64,000 bases of DNA from Cytobacillus oceanisediminis 2691 (GTDB lineage: Bacteria; Bacillota; Bacilli; Bacillales; Cytobacillaceae): the NCBI RefSeq assembly GCF_007678455.1, contig NZ_VEEP01000006.1:62001-126000 (forward strand), written 5' to 3'. This document shows positions 46,202 to 55,478 of the stretch, piece by piece. Every line of letters begins with the position of its first letter. Within the stretch, counting starts at the first letter, position 1. A program made the translations under genes and the position numbers. The notes under the pieces were generated by a model. It was given only the letters and a program-made list of their open reading frames with translations, searched no databases and was not told where the DNA came from.

Positions 46202-47329
46202 ATGAAAATCCTGATCGAGGTAAAACCGCAGAGTATGGTCAATACCATGCTGCTCGTATTCGTGATTTTTTCCATGCAGGTAGGCGTAGGCATCCAGGGA
46301 TTCCAGAGGGTCATTTATATGGAAGCAAAGCATGATGCCTGGATTTCCGTTATTTTGAGTGGTGTTGCAACTGCAATCGTTGGGTTCATCATGGTCAAGA
46401 CTTTGAAAGCCTATGAGAATACGGACCTCTATGGAATTCAATATGATGTACTTGGAAAATGGTTCGGGAACATGCTCAATATCTTATTTGTCATTTATTT
46501 TCTTGGAGGATTCCACATCATTGTCCGAAATTATATTGAAGTTATCCAGGCGTGGATTTTCCCTGAAGTACCGGACTGGCTGATTTCCCTTACTCTTCTC
46601 TACCTTGTCTACTACGGACTAAATGGAGGACTGAGGACAGTGGTAGGAGTATGCTTCTTTAGTGTAGGTCTGTCCTTCTGGCTAATTCTCCTGCTTGCCT
46701 ATCCCTTCCAGTTCGCCAATTGGGATTACTTATTTCCGATGTTCGAAGCGAGCATTCCGGAAATTTTAAGGGGTACAAAACAAATGACATTCACTGTCGT
46801 CGGCTTTGAGATCATCTATGTAATCTATCCTTTTTTAAAAGAAAAAGACAAGGTCCACAAATATATGCAAGTAGGCCTTTTTTTTACCACCATCCTTTAC
46901 CTCACGATTATGGTGGTCTCCCTGGCCTATTTTAGCGGAGGACAGTTGGAACGGACGATTTGGGGAACTCTCTCTCTCTTAACAATCGTCCGCTTTCCTT
47001 TCATAGAAAGATTTGAATACGTGGCTATTACCTTCTGGGTGTTGCTGATCATGCCGAACTTGATGCTCTATATGTGGGCGGCTACCCGAGGTATTTCAAG
47101 GGTTTTTGGTAAAAAGGAACAGAAAGTCAGTTGGAAGTTGCTGATATTTTTATTCTTGACCCTGCTTTATCCACTCACCAGGGTACAAATCAATATGATG
47201 AACGATTATTTCGCAAAAGGTGCCTTCTATATCGTGTTTATCTATCCATTCCTGCTATTCGGTGCAGTTCTAGTCAAAAAGAAATTTTTCCGAAAAAAGG
47301 ATGAGGCCAATGTACAAAAAAATGAATAA
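46202..47329 (+). CDS. Spore germination receptor subunit B (GerB/endospore germination permease)
   Basis: 375 residues with about ten membrane segments of the APC fold. Typical stretches are MQVGVGIQGFQRVIYMEAKHDAWISVILSG and NWDYLFPMFEASIPEILRG. GerB subunits bind the germinant amino acid in the membrane. It starts 16 nt after the A-subunit stop and its end overlaps the C-subunit gene. Confidence 0.93.
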   Translation: MKILIEVKPQSMVNTMLLVFVIFSMQVGVGIQGFQRVIYMEAKHDAWISVILSGVATAIVGFIMVKTLKAYENTDLYGIQYDVLGKWFGNMLNILFVIYFLGGFHIIVRNYIEVIQAWIFPEVPDWLISLTLLYLVYYGLNGGLRTVVGVCFFSVGLSFWLILLLAYPFQFANWDYLFPMFEASIPEILRGTKQMTFTVVGFEIIYVIYPFLKEKDKVHKYMQVGLFFTTILYLTIMVVSLAYFSGGQLERTIWGTLSLLTIVRFPFIERFEYVAITFWVLLIMPNLMLYMWAATRGISRVFGKKEQKVSWKLLIFLFLTLLYPLTRVQINMMNDYFAKGAFYIVFIYPFLLFGAVLVKKKFFRKKDEANVQKNE

Positions 47330-48434
47330 AATCATCATTGCGATCCTTGTCATCATCATTTCCGGCTGTGCTGATCCGAAAACATTGGAGCGAATGGGTT
47401 TGGTCACAACAATCGGATATGATACGACAGAAGATAAAAATGTTCTTGTAACAATGGTACTGTTGCAAATTGATCCAGAGGCAGCTCAGAATTCCATTAT
47501 CCTTTCCGCAAAATCAGAGACTAGCAAAGGGGCGAAAAACAAAGCTGATTTAAAAAGCCCTAAAAAGCTGCAATCAGGTCAACTCCGGGTAGCACTAGTC
47601 AGCGAAGAGTTCGCACAGCTAGGTATCATCAATCTCGTAGACACCCTGGCACGGGATCCGGCTATCAGCAATCTCACCTATCTTGCAGTCGTTGAAGGCA
47701 GTACACATAAACTGCTCAAACAGAAAAACGCGGGGTTTTCCGATATCAGCCAGCTCATTTATAAGGAACTAGATCAAAATATAAAAGGGGAAAAAATCCC
47801 CTCGTCAACTCTGCAGGAAGTCATGCAAGATTATTATGCTGCAGGAACTGACCCGGTTTTGCCCACTATAAGGGGGGAAAACGGAGAAATTATCATTACC
47901 GGCATGGCGTTGTTCAAGAATGATAAAATGGTCAGCAAGGCCAATCCCGATGAAGCATTTTTTCTGAAATTGGTCAATGACCGATATAAAACAGGAGCAA
48001 TAGAAATAACCATCCCAAAAGGCGGTTTTGGTATTCCGGAGTCAATTAAAGCTCCTGACCAAATGTCCGTGGTCCTGGATACGATCACAAGCAAAAGTGA
48101 TATCAACCTGCTCAACAAAGACAACCTCCAGTTCGAAATGAAAATCAAATTAACAACAAGATTGCTTGAGGTCAATCAAGTAATGGACATTAAGAACCCA
48201 GTACTACTAAAAAAACTGGAAGACAGACTTAGTGAAAAAATCACCTCCGAAATTGAGAACCTGGTTGAAAAGGCGCGCGTGGCCGGAGCAGATCCATTCG
48301 GGTTTGGCGAAATTTACCGTAAAAGCGTCAGAGGCACAAACCTGACTGCATCGAAATGGCACAAGATGTATCCGGATAGCAAGGTTAATGTAAAGGTGGA
48401 CTTCGAGATTCTGCGGACAGGGGTTGTGGAATAA
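47310..48434 (+). CDS. Spore germination receptor subunit C (GerC lipoprotein)
   Basis: 374 residues from ATG 47310 (an in-frame ATG at 47301 adds three residues). Lipoprotein signal IIIAILVIIISGC, then a Ger(x)C domain with LERMGLVTTIGYD and the C-terminal KWHKMYPDSKVNVKVDFEILRTG. It is the outer-face lipoprotein of the receptor and depends on Lgt. It overlaps the B-subunit gene by 20 nt. Confidence 0.93.
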   Translation: MYKKMNKIIIAILVIIISGCADPKTLERMGLVTTIGYDTTEDKNVLVTMVLLQIDPEAAQNSIILSAKSETSKGAKNKADLKSPKKLQSGQLRVALVSEEFAQLGIINLVDTLARDPAISNLTYLAVVEGSTHKLLKQKNAGFSDISQLIYKELDQNIKGEKIPSSTLQEVMQDYYAAGTDPVLPTIRGENGEIIITGMALFKNDKMVSKANPDEAFFLKLVNDRYKTGAIEITIPKGGFGIPESIKAPDQMSVVLDTITSKSDINLLNKDNLQFEMKIKLTTRLLEVNQVMDIKNPVLLKKLEDRLSEKITSEIENLVEKARVAGADPFGFGEIYRKSVRGTNLTASKWHKMYPDSKVNVKVDFEILRTGVVE

Positions 48435-48441
48435 TACGAAA

Positions 48442-48474
48442 AAAGCGGGAGTCTCGTGTGATGGCTCCCGCTTT
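48442..48474. terminator. Terminator between gerC and minJ (convergent)
   Basis: AAAGCGGGAG/CTCCCGCTTT 10-bp stem with A/T flanks on both strands. Confidence 0.88.
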
Positions 48475-48480
48475 GGTTTC

Positions 48481-49674
48481 TTATCCAACTTCACTGTCCC
48501 ACTTTTTCTCATCCTGAACAAAAAGGATACCAAGTTCGTGATGATCGCCTTCATATAACGCCCGTTGCACAAAACGGATTTGCGCATTCGTATCAAGCAC
48601 TTCCAGCTTGCAATGTGCCCTGTTTCGCGAAAGAGCCTCGTAAAATGTTTTTTCGTCATTGACGTTCGTGCCATTGACTTTTGTGACAAGCTCCCCTACT
48701 TCCAGGGCCATTTTATCGGCTGGCGATCCTGGCAGGATGCCGAGAATCATTACGCCATGATTCTTTTTGGAAAAATAGAACGGATGGCTTTCTTCCTGCA
48801 TCCGCTGGGTATAAGTCAAAGCTTCGCGGCCAATGATCGCGATAGACACGGCTGCGATGGCCGCGATGGGGTACCAGTACCCGGCTGCAGCAATCAGTAC
48901 GGCCAGGATGCCAAGTCCAATCACCCGGCTGCCCTGCTGCTGAATGGCCTCCCTCGGCAGCATGCCCTGGATTTGCTGATGCATGCCGATCGCGAATGGA
49001 ATGAGAAGCAATGAATATGTATTGTCGCCAAGCGTGAACACCGGCCACCACTCGAACGGCATGGTCAGGATGTTTCCTGGAATGAGCATGAATGCCGGAA
49101 CCAGCCACAGCCGTTTCACCTCATGAACACCGACCGTCTGGCCGCGCTTGCTTTTAACTAATTTTGGAGAAGTTCCCTTTTTGCCATTCTTTAAAATAAG
49201 GAATCCTTCACCGATTGTCAGCAGTGCCAGCAAAATCGCGATGGAAGGATATATTTTTTCATCCAAATTTGAAAATAAATCGCCGGCCAGCGGAAGCTCG
49301 ATGTTTTTGCCCGACAGAAAAGCTAGAGCAAAAAAAGCAGCGCCAACCGTATAGGCAGGAGCCAGCAGCCTCACTCTCGCGGTAAAGCTCAATAGCAATG
49401 TCGCCGCCGCAATTAAAACAATCGCCGCGAATGGTATCGTAAGCCCTGCTCCAATAGTGATTGCGGAAATCAGCAGACCGACAAGCAGACCAAGCGGAAA
49501 CAGCTGCCTTAGCTCAAAATAAGCATCTTCCGACCGGACCGTGAAGTTTTTCCGCTCCCGCTTCACGCGCGCAACCCCAAGGACCGCAGCTATAATAAAA
49601 GAATAATAGAACACAGGGTGAAGCAGAAGCCTGCCCGTCCCCTTCAAAAGCTCAATGAACCAATCCTGTGCCAC
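48481..49674 (-). CDS. minJ: PDZ-domain membrane protein, MinJ-like division-site protein
   Basis: 397 residues: about eight membrane segments (20-285), then a C-terminal PDZ domain (about 300-395; GVMILGILPGSPADKMALEVGELVTKVNGTNV). MinJ bridges DivIVA and MinD at the poles and division site. Position next to ctpB and ftsEX is as in B. subtilis. GTG start with a weak upstream ATAGGG. The 328 nt separating it from ctpB hold the ctpB terminator and repeat array B. Confidence 0.88.
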   Translation of the reverse strand: MAQDWFIELLKGTGRLLLHPVFYYSFIIAAVLGVARVKRERKNFTVRSEDAYFELRQLFPLGLLVGLLISAITIGAGLTIPFAAIVLIAAATLLLSFTARVRLLAPAYTVGAAFFALAFLSGKNIELPLAGDLFSNLDEKIYPSIAILLALLTIGEGFLILKNGKKGTSPKLVKSKRGQTVGVHEVKRLWLVPAFMLIPGNILTMPFEWWPVFTLGDNTYSLLLIPFAIGMHQQIQGMLPREAIQQQGSRVIGLGILAVLIAAAGYWYPIAAIAAVSIAIIGREALTYTQRMQEESHPFYFSKKNHGVMILGILPGSPADKMALEVGELVTKVNGTNVNDEKTFYEALSRNRAHCKLEVLDTNAQIRFVQRALYEGDHHELGILFVQDEKKWDSEVG

Positions 49675-49810
49675 CCCTATGTCACCATCCCCGTAAAATT
49701 ACATATTATTAAGCTTATTCTATCAAATCTAGGGGGTAAAACCTATTAATACTTGCGGAAATGGGATGGGATTTTTTTCTTGTGGAGGTTTATTTCGGTC
49801 GATAGCAACT

Positions 49811-49936
49811 AATCTCTATGGAATCCGGGTTATTCTCTACGGTTTGGTCTGGAATCTCTACGGAATGCTGCTTATTCTCTACGGAAGAGGCTATAATCTC
49901 TACGAAATGAAGCATATTCTCTACGTTTACCATAAA
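49811..49936. repeat. 21-bp-period intergenic array B (core TCTCTACGGA)
   Basis: Six contiguous 21-bp units start exactly at 49811, 49832, 49853, 49874, 49895 and 49916. Each opens AATCTCTA or ATTCTCTA alternately, followed by CGG or TGG and about ten variable bases. One frame reads as alternating heptads beginning NLYG and ILYG (NLYGIRVILYGLVWNLYGML...), but no convincing start signal serves it. The array ends 5 nt from the ctpB terminator. Confidence 0.93.
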
Positions 49937-49941
49937 CTAAC

Positions 49942-49976
49942 AAAAAAAACACTGCACCCCTGACTAAGGTACAGCG
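49942..49976 (-). terminator. Terminator of ctpB
   Basis: On the minus strand CGCTGTACC pairs with GGTGCAGTG (three G-U pairs) and TTTTTTTTG follows. Confidence 0.8.
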
Positions 49977-50002
49977 TCTTCTAAAAATGGAGTTGTAGTT
50001 GA

Positions 50003-51454
50003 TTACCTTGCCAGCAGCCTCAACGCAGTCTGCAGCTGCAAATCGTTCTCTTCCTGCTTCATCGCTTCCCTGGCAGCTTCCTCGAGAGCACTGGCTGTTT
50101 TGGCGTTGATCACGCCGGTTACGTTCATGCTATTGTTACGCTGGAATGCCTTGACGGCGATTTCGGTCTTATCGCTGAAGTAGCCGTCTGTACGCCCCGG
50201 CTCGAATCCAAGGCCTGCAAGAATCTCCTGGGCGTTCTTGACCTGCTCGTTATTCATATCCAGCTTCAGCGGTTTTTCAGCCTGGATCGGATGTGTGTGA
50301 TACAAAGCTGGCTGGTTGACTTCGACGGTTGGCTCGATGCCTTTCTTATGGATCCAGTTGCCATCCGGCGTCAGCCATTTGAACAGCGTCAGCTTGATAT
50401 TGCTTCCATCGCCCATCGGCACAGCCTGCTGGACTGTTCCCTTTCCGAAGGTCTTTTCGCCGATAATAGGATAGCCGCCCGCTTCCTTCAATGCCCCGGC
50501 CAGGATTTCCGCTGCTGATGCACTTCCGTCATTTGTCAACACGCCAATCGGGTAGTCTTTCGCTTTAGCCAAATTGGAAAAATATCGTGTCTTATCGCCG
50601 CTGCGTTCCTCGATTTGATATAGCGGCTTATCTTTAGGAATCAGCTCACGTAGAATCTCTTCGACGCTCGAAAGCAGCCCGCCAGGATTACCGCGAACAT
50701 CGATCACCAGCGCATCCAATCCCTCTTTTTCCAGTATCTTCAGTTCTTTATTGAATTCCTTGGATGTTTCCTCAGAAAAAGAGGTTATCTCCAGGTATCC
50801 AATTTTTTCGCCATTTACCTTTTTCATATCACTATAAACGGTAATCTGCGGGATTTCATCACGGACCACTTTTACCTGAAGTGGATCCTTCAAGCCTTTC
50901 CGCCCAATCTCGAGTACCACAGGGGTCCCCTTTTTCCCGCGGATTTTCGTTGTCGCTTCAAACAAGTCCAGCCCATCGATACTTTCACCATCAACCTTCA
51001 GAATCTGGTCGTTCGGCTTCAAACCCGCTTTTTCTGCAGGCGAATTTTTAAAAGGCGAAACAATCACGATCTTTCCATCTACTGAACTGACTTCAGCGCC
51101 AATCCCCTCAAATGATGACTCCAGTGTCTGATTGAATTGCTTAGCAGTTTCCTTGTCCATATAGACCGAATAAGGATCCTCCAAAGTCGACAGCATGCCC
51201 TTGATGGCACCCTCAACCAGCTTTTTTCCCTCTACTTTTTCCACATAACTATTAAAAATCAAACTGTAGGCCTGCTCAACTTTTTCAATACTGCCCTGCT
51301 CGCCTGATTCTGCCCTCGCACTATCCTTAAAAGGGACAATCTGACGGTCCAGCACCCCAGCCTTACTCTCGTACCATTGCATCCCGGCGTATGTACTCCC
51401 CGCCCCAGTCAGCAGCGAGCCCGCCATCAAAATGGCAATCCACTTACGCTCCAT
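50003..51454 (-). CDS. ctpB: CtpB-like carboxy-terminal processing protease (S41) with peptidoglycan-binding domain
   Basis: 483 residues: N-terminal signal anchor (IAILMAGSLLTGAGSTYAGM), PDZ (about 110-195; VSPFKNSPAEKAGLKPNDQILKVDG), S41 catalytic core with Ser in TNDGSASAAEIL and Lys in GEKTFGKGTVQ, and a C-terminal PG_binding_1 domain (about 400-465). B. subtilis CtpB cleaves SpoIVFA to trigger SigK activation in the mother cell. Start at ATG 51454, with GGGAGGAG 7 nt upstream. Lies between minJ and the M23 gene. Confidence 0.94.
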   Translation of the reverse strand: MERKWIAILMAGSLLTGAGSTYAGMQWYESKAGVLDRQIVPFKDSARAESGEQGSIEKVEQAYSLIFNSYVEKVEGKKLVEGAIKGMLSTLEDPYSVYMDKETAKQFNQTLESSFEGIGAEVSSVDGKIVIVSPFKNSPAEKAGLKPNDQILKVDGESIDGLDLFEATTKIRGKKGTPVVLEIGRKGLKDPLQVKVVRDEIPQITVYSDMKKVNGEKIGYLEITSFSEETSKEFNKELKILEKEGLDALVIDVRGNPGGLLSSVEEILRELIPKDKPLYQIEERSGDKTRYFSNLAKAKDYPIGVLTNDGSASAAEILAGALKEAGGYPIIGEKTFGKGTVQQAVPMGDGSNIKLTLFKWLTPDGNWIHKKGIEPTVEVNQPALYHTHPIQAEKPLKLDMNNEQVKNAQEILAGLGFEPGRTDGYFSDKTEIAVKAFQRNNSMNVTGVINAKTASALEEAAREAMKQEENDLQLQTALRLLAR

Positions 51455-51616
51455 TGCCAAACTCCTCCCTGTTTACCGCATCAACTGCTTCTCTGCCGTA
51501 AAAATTTATATGATTCCCATTATATGACGAAGAGGGACAGGGTATGAAGGTTTAATTTTGCAGGAAGGTCCCGTTTGGATTTATTTTACAAGTTTCTAAG
51601 ACTATTAAACGGGAAA

Positions 51617-51648
51617 ATAAAAAAGGAAGAGATTTGAGGTCTCTTCCT
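51617..51648 (-). terminator. Terminator of the M23 hydrolase gene
   Basis: AGGAAGAGA/TCTCTTCCT stem around TTTGAGG, then TTTTTTATTTT on the minus strand. Confidence 0.9.
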
Positions 51649-51655
51649 GAATTTA

Positions 51656-52981
51656 TTACCAATATGCAGCTGGGTTTACAGCGTTTGATTTAGAAGCGTT
51701 CCACGATCCTCTGTGCAGTTCAAAGTGCAAGTGCTGTCCATAAGATTGTCCAGTATTGCCCATTGTGCCAATTCTTTGTCCTCTGGAAACCACTTGACCA
51801 TTGCTAGCCATACGCGCACTCATATGTGCATAAACAGTTGTCCATGTTTGTCCATTAATTGAGTGTGCTACAAAAATAACATTCCCATAGCTTGAGGAAT
51901 AATAAGAGCGAATGACAACACCATCTGCCGCAGCATGAATTGGTACGTTCGATCCACGGTTGGCAATATCAATTCCTGCATGGTATGAACCCCAACGGCT
52001 GCCAAGTCCAGATGAGATGCGTCCGCTTGCCGGCATGATGATCATACCGCCTGATGATGGTGCTGCCGCTACTGGTTCTGGGTCTGGAGCTGGAGTTGAA
52101 GTGCTTCCGCCACCGCTGCTTTTCGCTTTTGCAGCAGCCGCAGCCCTTTGTCTTGCAAGCTCAGCTTGTCTCGCTCTTTCGGCTGCGATCTCAGCCTGGC
52201 GTTTCTTTTCTAGTTGAATTGCCTGAGCCATTGCAGCTTCCTGTGCCGCCAAAACATCCGCGGCTTCTGACATTTCTAGATTCTCCGCATGCATCTGCTC
52301 TTCTTCATGCTTAAGAGTACTCATAAGCTTGTTCTTTTCTTTAATTTGATCGTTCAACTTCACTTTTAATGCTTCTAGTTCCTTCTTCATTCCCTGAAGG
52401 TTATTAAGCTTTGTTTCTACTTCATTCTGCTTCTTTTCAAGCTCTTCCTTATCCAATCTGTGCTGTTCAAGGATATCTTTATCAGCCTGTACGATTGTTG
52501 TTACCGCACTTACACGGTCAACGAAATCACTGAAACTTTGTGCTCCAAGAAGGACATCGATATAGTTTACAGTACCGCCATTTTCCTGGAAAGAACGTGC
52601 CTTGTCCTTAAGCAATTCATTGCGTTTTTCGATACGCTTGATCAATTCAGCGATTTCTACTTTTAATTGCTCGATTTCAGCGGTAGTCTGTGCGATTTCC
52701 GCATTTTTTACTTCAATTTTCTTTTCTGCGTCTTCAACACCTAAATCAAGTTTTTTGATCTGGTCATTCAGACTTTGCTGTTCAGTTTGCAGTTCACCGA
52801 TCTTAGATTTATTTTTATTGATTTCAGAATTGATGCCTGAACGTTTATTTTGCAATGCATTCTTTTCTTTTTGCATTTCCGAGATGCTTGCTGCTTTTGC
52901 TTCATTTACTGATAATGGGCTTACTAAAGAACCCAGGCTTAAAGTACTGACTACTGCTAGTGAGAGTATCTGCTTTTTCAC
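51656..52981 (-). CDS. Secreted coiled-coil M23 peptidase, EnvC/PcsB-like partner of FtsEX
   Basis: 441 residues. Signal peptide (to about residue 31, ...NEAKA), a long coiled coil (about 35-280, heptads of E/K/L/I/Q, then an Ala/Arg/Glu helix), a low-complexity Ser/Gly/Pro/Ala linker, and a LytM/M23 domain (about 310-441). Zinc and catalytic residues are intact: YHAGIDIA, TVYAHMS, QHLHFELH. Intact ligands suggest a real endopeptidase rather than a pure activator. It lies downstream of ftsX, where FtsEX-dependent hydrolases are expected to be activated through their coiled coils. GTG start. Confidence 0.9.
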   Translation of the reverse strand: MKKQILSLAVVSTLSLGSLVSPLSVNEAKAASISEMQKEKNALQNKRSGINSEINKNKSKIGELQTEQQSLNDQIKKLDLGVEDAEKKIEVKNAEIAQTTAEIEQLKVEIAELIKRIEKRNELLKDKARSFQENGGTVNYIDVLLGAQSFSDFVDRVSAVTTIVQADKDILEQHRLDKEELEKKQNEVETKLNNLQGMKKELEALKVKLNDQIKEKNKLMSTLKHEEEQMHAENLEMSEAADVLAAQEAAMAQAIQLEKKRQAEIAAERARQAELARQRAAAAAKAKSSGGGSTSTPAPDPEPVAAAPSSGGMIIMPASGRISSGLGSRWGSYHAGIDIANRGSNVPIHAAADGVVIRSYYSSSYGNVIFVAHSINGQTWTTVYAHMSARMASNGQVVSRGQRIGTMGNTGQSYGQHLHFELHRGSWNASKSNAVNPAAYW

Positions 52982-53097
52982 TAGATCTTTTCCCCTCTCT
53001 TACTCATGATAGTTTCGTAACTTTGTCTTTCTATCTATCGTCTATTGGTTATGTAGTGTTTAGGAGAAATTTCCGGCGATACCGGAAATTTGATCCT

Positions 53098-53991
53098 TTA
53101 CACCTTCAAGAACTTGCGGACGGACATGAGACTTCCCCAGATTCCAATTGCCGCACCCATGATAATCAGGATCGCAGACAGCTGGTACACAAACGGGTTG
53201 AATTCTAGCAATCTTATGAAATGATCTTTTAGCTTTTCGTTCAAGAAGTCGTAAGCGTAATAATACGCTGCTGATACGACGGCAATCGGCACCACTGCTC
53301 CAAGGATACCCAGCCATAGGCCTTCAAGGAAGAATGGCCATCTGATAAAACCATTTGTGGCCCCAACGAGTCTCATAATCTCAATCTCTCGTTTACGCGC
53401 CATGATTGTAATCTTAATCGTATTAGAAATCAGGAACATTGCAGTAAAAAGAAGTCCGACAATCAAGACGAGTCCGACATTACGGCTTACTTTTATAAAA
53501 CCGAAAAGTTTCTCCACCTTGCCCTGACCATATTTTACAGTTGCTACATACTCCAGCTTCTCTATTTGCTTCGCGACTTTCATTGTGTCAGTAGGATTTT
53601 TCGTCTTTACGACGAACACATCGTTTAAAGGATTGTCCTGCTCAAATAACTGGAAGGCTTCCCCTTCATCTCCCAGACTGTTAATCAGGCTTTCGAGTTC
53701 TTTTTCCTTCGGAGAATAGGTCACTTTTTTAATTCCAGATACCTGGTTGATCCGCTGTTCCAATACCTTTTTATCTTTGTCGTTCGCAGCTACATCCACA
53801 TGGACTCGGATTTCTACATCCTCCTCGATTGTGGTTGCGACTTTATTTAAATTCATCATAATGACGAAAAAGACACCGACCAAAAGCAAGGTAACCGTTA
53901 CGGCACTTACGGATGCGAACGTCATCCAGCCATTCCGGCCTAAGCTTTTAAAGCTTTCACGAATGTGGCGGCGGAATGTTCTAGCTTTCAT
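53098..53991 (-). CDS. ftsX: FtsX, membrane subunit of the FtsEX cell-wall hydrolase regulator
   Basis: 297 residues from ATG 53991 (AAAGGTGAT upstream). Four membrane segments: one near residue 25-50, a large extracellular domain (about 55-170) that contacts wall hydrolases, then three more. The cytoplasmic start RRHIRESFKSLGRNGWMTFAS is typical. Overlaps ftsE by 11 nt. With FtsE it transmits ATP-driven shape change to the outside hydrolase, here probably the neighbouring M23 protein. Confidence 0.96.
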   Translation of the reverse strand: MKARTFRRHIRESFKSLGRNGWMTFASVSAVTVTLLLVGVFFVIMMNLNKVATTIEEDVEIRVHVDVAANDKDKKVLEQRINQVSGIKKVTYSPKEKELESLINSLGDEGEAFQLFEQDNPLNDVFVVKTKNPTDTMKVAKQIEKLEYVATVKYGQGKVEKLFGFIKVSRNVGLVLIVGLLFTAMFLISNTIKITIMARKREIEIMRLVGATNGFIRWPFFLEGLWLGILGAVVPIAVVSAAYYYAYDFLNEKLKDHFIRLLEFNPFVYQLSAILIIMGAAIGIWGSLMSVRKFLKV

Positions 53992-54667
53992 ATCCGTAAT
54001 CACCTTTCATTTCATCACGCGCAATCCGGCCGTTCTCTATCGCGATGACGCGATGCTTGATTGTGTTGACGATTTCTTTGTTGTGGGTGGCCATGACAAT
54101 CGTGGTTCCCCTCATATTAATTTCTTCGAATATGTTCATAATTTCCCATGAAGTGTCCGGGTCAAGGTTACCAGTTGGCTCATCGGCGATTACCACTTTT
54201 GGTGCGTTCACTATTGAACGAGCGATGGCAACACGCTGCTGCTCCCCGCCTGAAAGCTCAGTCGGAAGCGATCTGGCTTTATGCTTCAACCCGACTAGAT
54301 CCAAAGTTTCCATTACTCGCTTTTTGATATATTGCGGCGATTCCTCAATAACCTCCATCGCGAACGCGACATTTTCATAGACTGAAAGAGTATTGAGCAA
54401 TTTGAAGTCCTGGAATACGACGCCAATATTTCGGCGCAGCAATGGTACTTTGCTGTCCTTAAGCTTTGCGAGATTAACACCATTTATAATGATGGAACCC
54501 TTAGAAGGCTTCACTTCACGGTACATCATTTTTATAAAAGTAGATTTCCCAGCACCGCTGGGTCCTACCACGTATAAAAATTCACCTGCATCTATATGAA
54601 CATTAATTCCATTTGCGGCCATGATACCGTTGGAATAAGTCTTGTAAACATCCTGCATATCAATCAT
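53981..54667 (-). CDS. ftsE: FtsE, ATPase subunit of FtsEX
   Basis: 228 residues from ATG 54667, with AAGGTGAT close upstream. ABC ATPase motifs: [38 protein letters not shown] and MATHN. First gene of ftsE-ftsX, followed by the M23 gene and ctpB-minJ, the B. subtilis order. Confidence 0.97.
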   Translation of the reverse strand: MIDMQDVYKTYSNGIMAANGINVHIDAGEFLYVVGPSGAGKSTFIKMMYREVKPSKGSIIINGVNLAKLKDSKVPLLRRNIGVVFQDFKLLNTLSVYENVAFAMEVIEESPQYIKKRVMETLDLVGLKHKARSLPTELSGGEQQRVAIARSIVNAPKVVIADEPTGNLDPDTSWEIMNIFEEINMRGTTIVMATHNKEIVNTIKHRVIAIENGRIARDEMKGDYGYES

Positions 54668-55070
54668 TTTTTGTATCACCTTAGATAGTTAGTCTTATCA
54701 CTCGGCTTTTCTTCGACAATTTGTAACAAACCTATTATAGCATCTAGCTCTATCAAATAAACCCTTTTATATATTACAGTTTCTTTTCAAATTGAACAAA
54801 AAGTCCCATTATATTCCTCTGAAGGGTAATATATCTACTAATTCACAAAGCATTTCACTTGCCAATCTAGCTATTTACCAAGTAAAATGCACTATTTGCA
54901 GCAAGTGTGTATTTGTCGAATTTTTAGTTTTATTACACATGTGTTACGAGATTTTGTCAAAACTTGTATGTACAAATTGTGAAGCTTGCTGAATTGCTAA
55001 ATAATTTGGCGATTTTTCTAAAATGCATAAGGACAGCATTTTACCTGACAGCAGACTGGAAAAATAAGCG
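54668..55070. other. Gene-free stretch upstream of ftsE
   Basis: About 400 nt of AT-rich sequence between ftsE and the cccB terminator. It should carry the ftsE promoter. I see no clear palindrome, riboswitch or gene. A 66-codon open frame (54792-54992) with several Cys residues has no ribosome site and is not called. Confidence 0.6.
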
Positions 55071-55103
55071 CAAAAAAAACGCCCTGATGATGATCAGAAC
55101 GTT
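55071..55103 (-). terminator. Terminator of cccB
   Basis: AACGTTCTGAT pairs with ATCAGGGCGTT (two G-U pairs) around CATC on the minus strand, then TTTTTT. Confidence 0.85.
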
Positions 55104-55115
55104 TCCTTTTAAATG

Positions 55116-55427
55116 TTATTTTTTGTTTGCCAGCCATTCAGCAACTGCAGATGCATCGTCACCTTCAAGTAATTTTGGAGGCATTGACCCTTTACCATTG
55201 GCGATTGTACTTTCAATCTCATCCTGGGATAGACGTGAACCTACATCACTTAATTTTGGCCCTACGCCGCCTTCAAGATTTCCGCCATGGCAGCTTGAAC
55301 ATTTTTGGTTAAAAAGCTTTTCCGGATCTGCACCAGCTTTGTCGCCGCCAGCTTCATCGCCGCCACCGCCGCAGGCTGCCAGTGCCAAGGAGGTTCCCAT
55401 TAATAGAGCTAATAATTTCTTCTTCAA
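55116..55427 (-). CDS. cccB: Cytochrome c551, lipoprotein
   Basis: 103 residues. Lipoprotein signal ([14 protein letters not shown]), a Gly/Asp/Ala linker, then a small class-I cytochrome c with heme motif CSSCH and axial Met in KGSMPP. It is anchored on the outer face of the membrane and passes electrons from the bc complex toward cytochrome oxidase. Position between ftsE and the YitT-family gene matches B. subtilis cccB. Confidence 0.95.
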   Translation of the reverse strand: MKKKLLALLMGTSLALAACGGGGDEAGGDKAGADPEKLFNQKCSSCHGGNLEGGVGPKLSDVGSRLSQDEIESTIANGKGSMPPKLLEGDDASAVAEWLANKK

Positions 55428-55478
55428 ACTTAACTCCCCCTAAGAAAATTTTGCATACACGACTATTTTATACCAATA

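Noticed and set aside
49766-49963. 65-codon open frame over array B
   Set aside because: The frame is open because the repeat period is a multiple of three; apart from a GGAGG near 49785 that precedes no in-frame start at the repeats, nothing supports a gene.
54792-54992. Cys-rich 66-codon frame between ftsE and cccB
   Set aside because: TTG start without ribosome site in AT-rich DNA; CxxC pairs look tempting but no family resemblance is seen.
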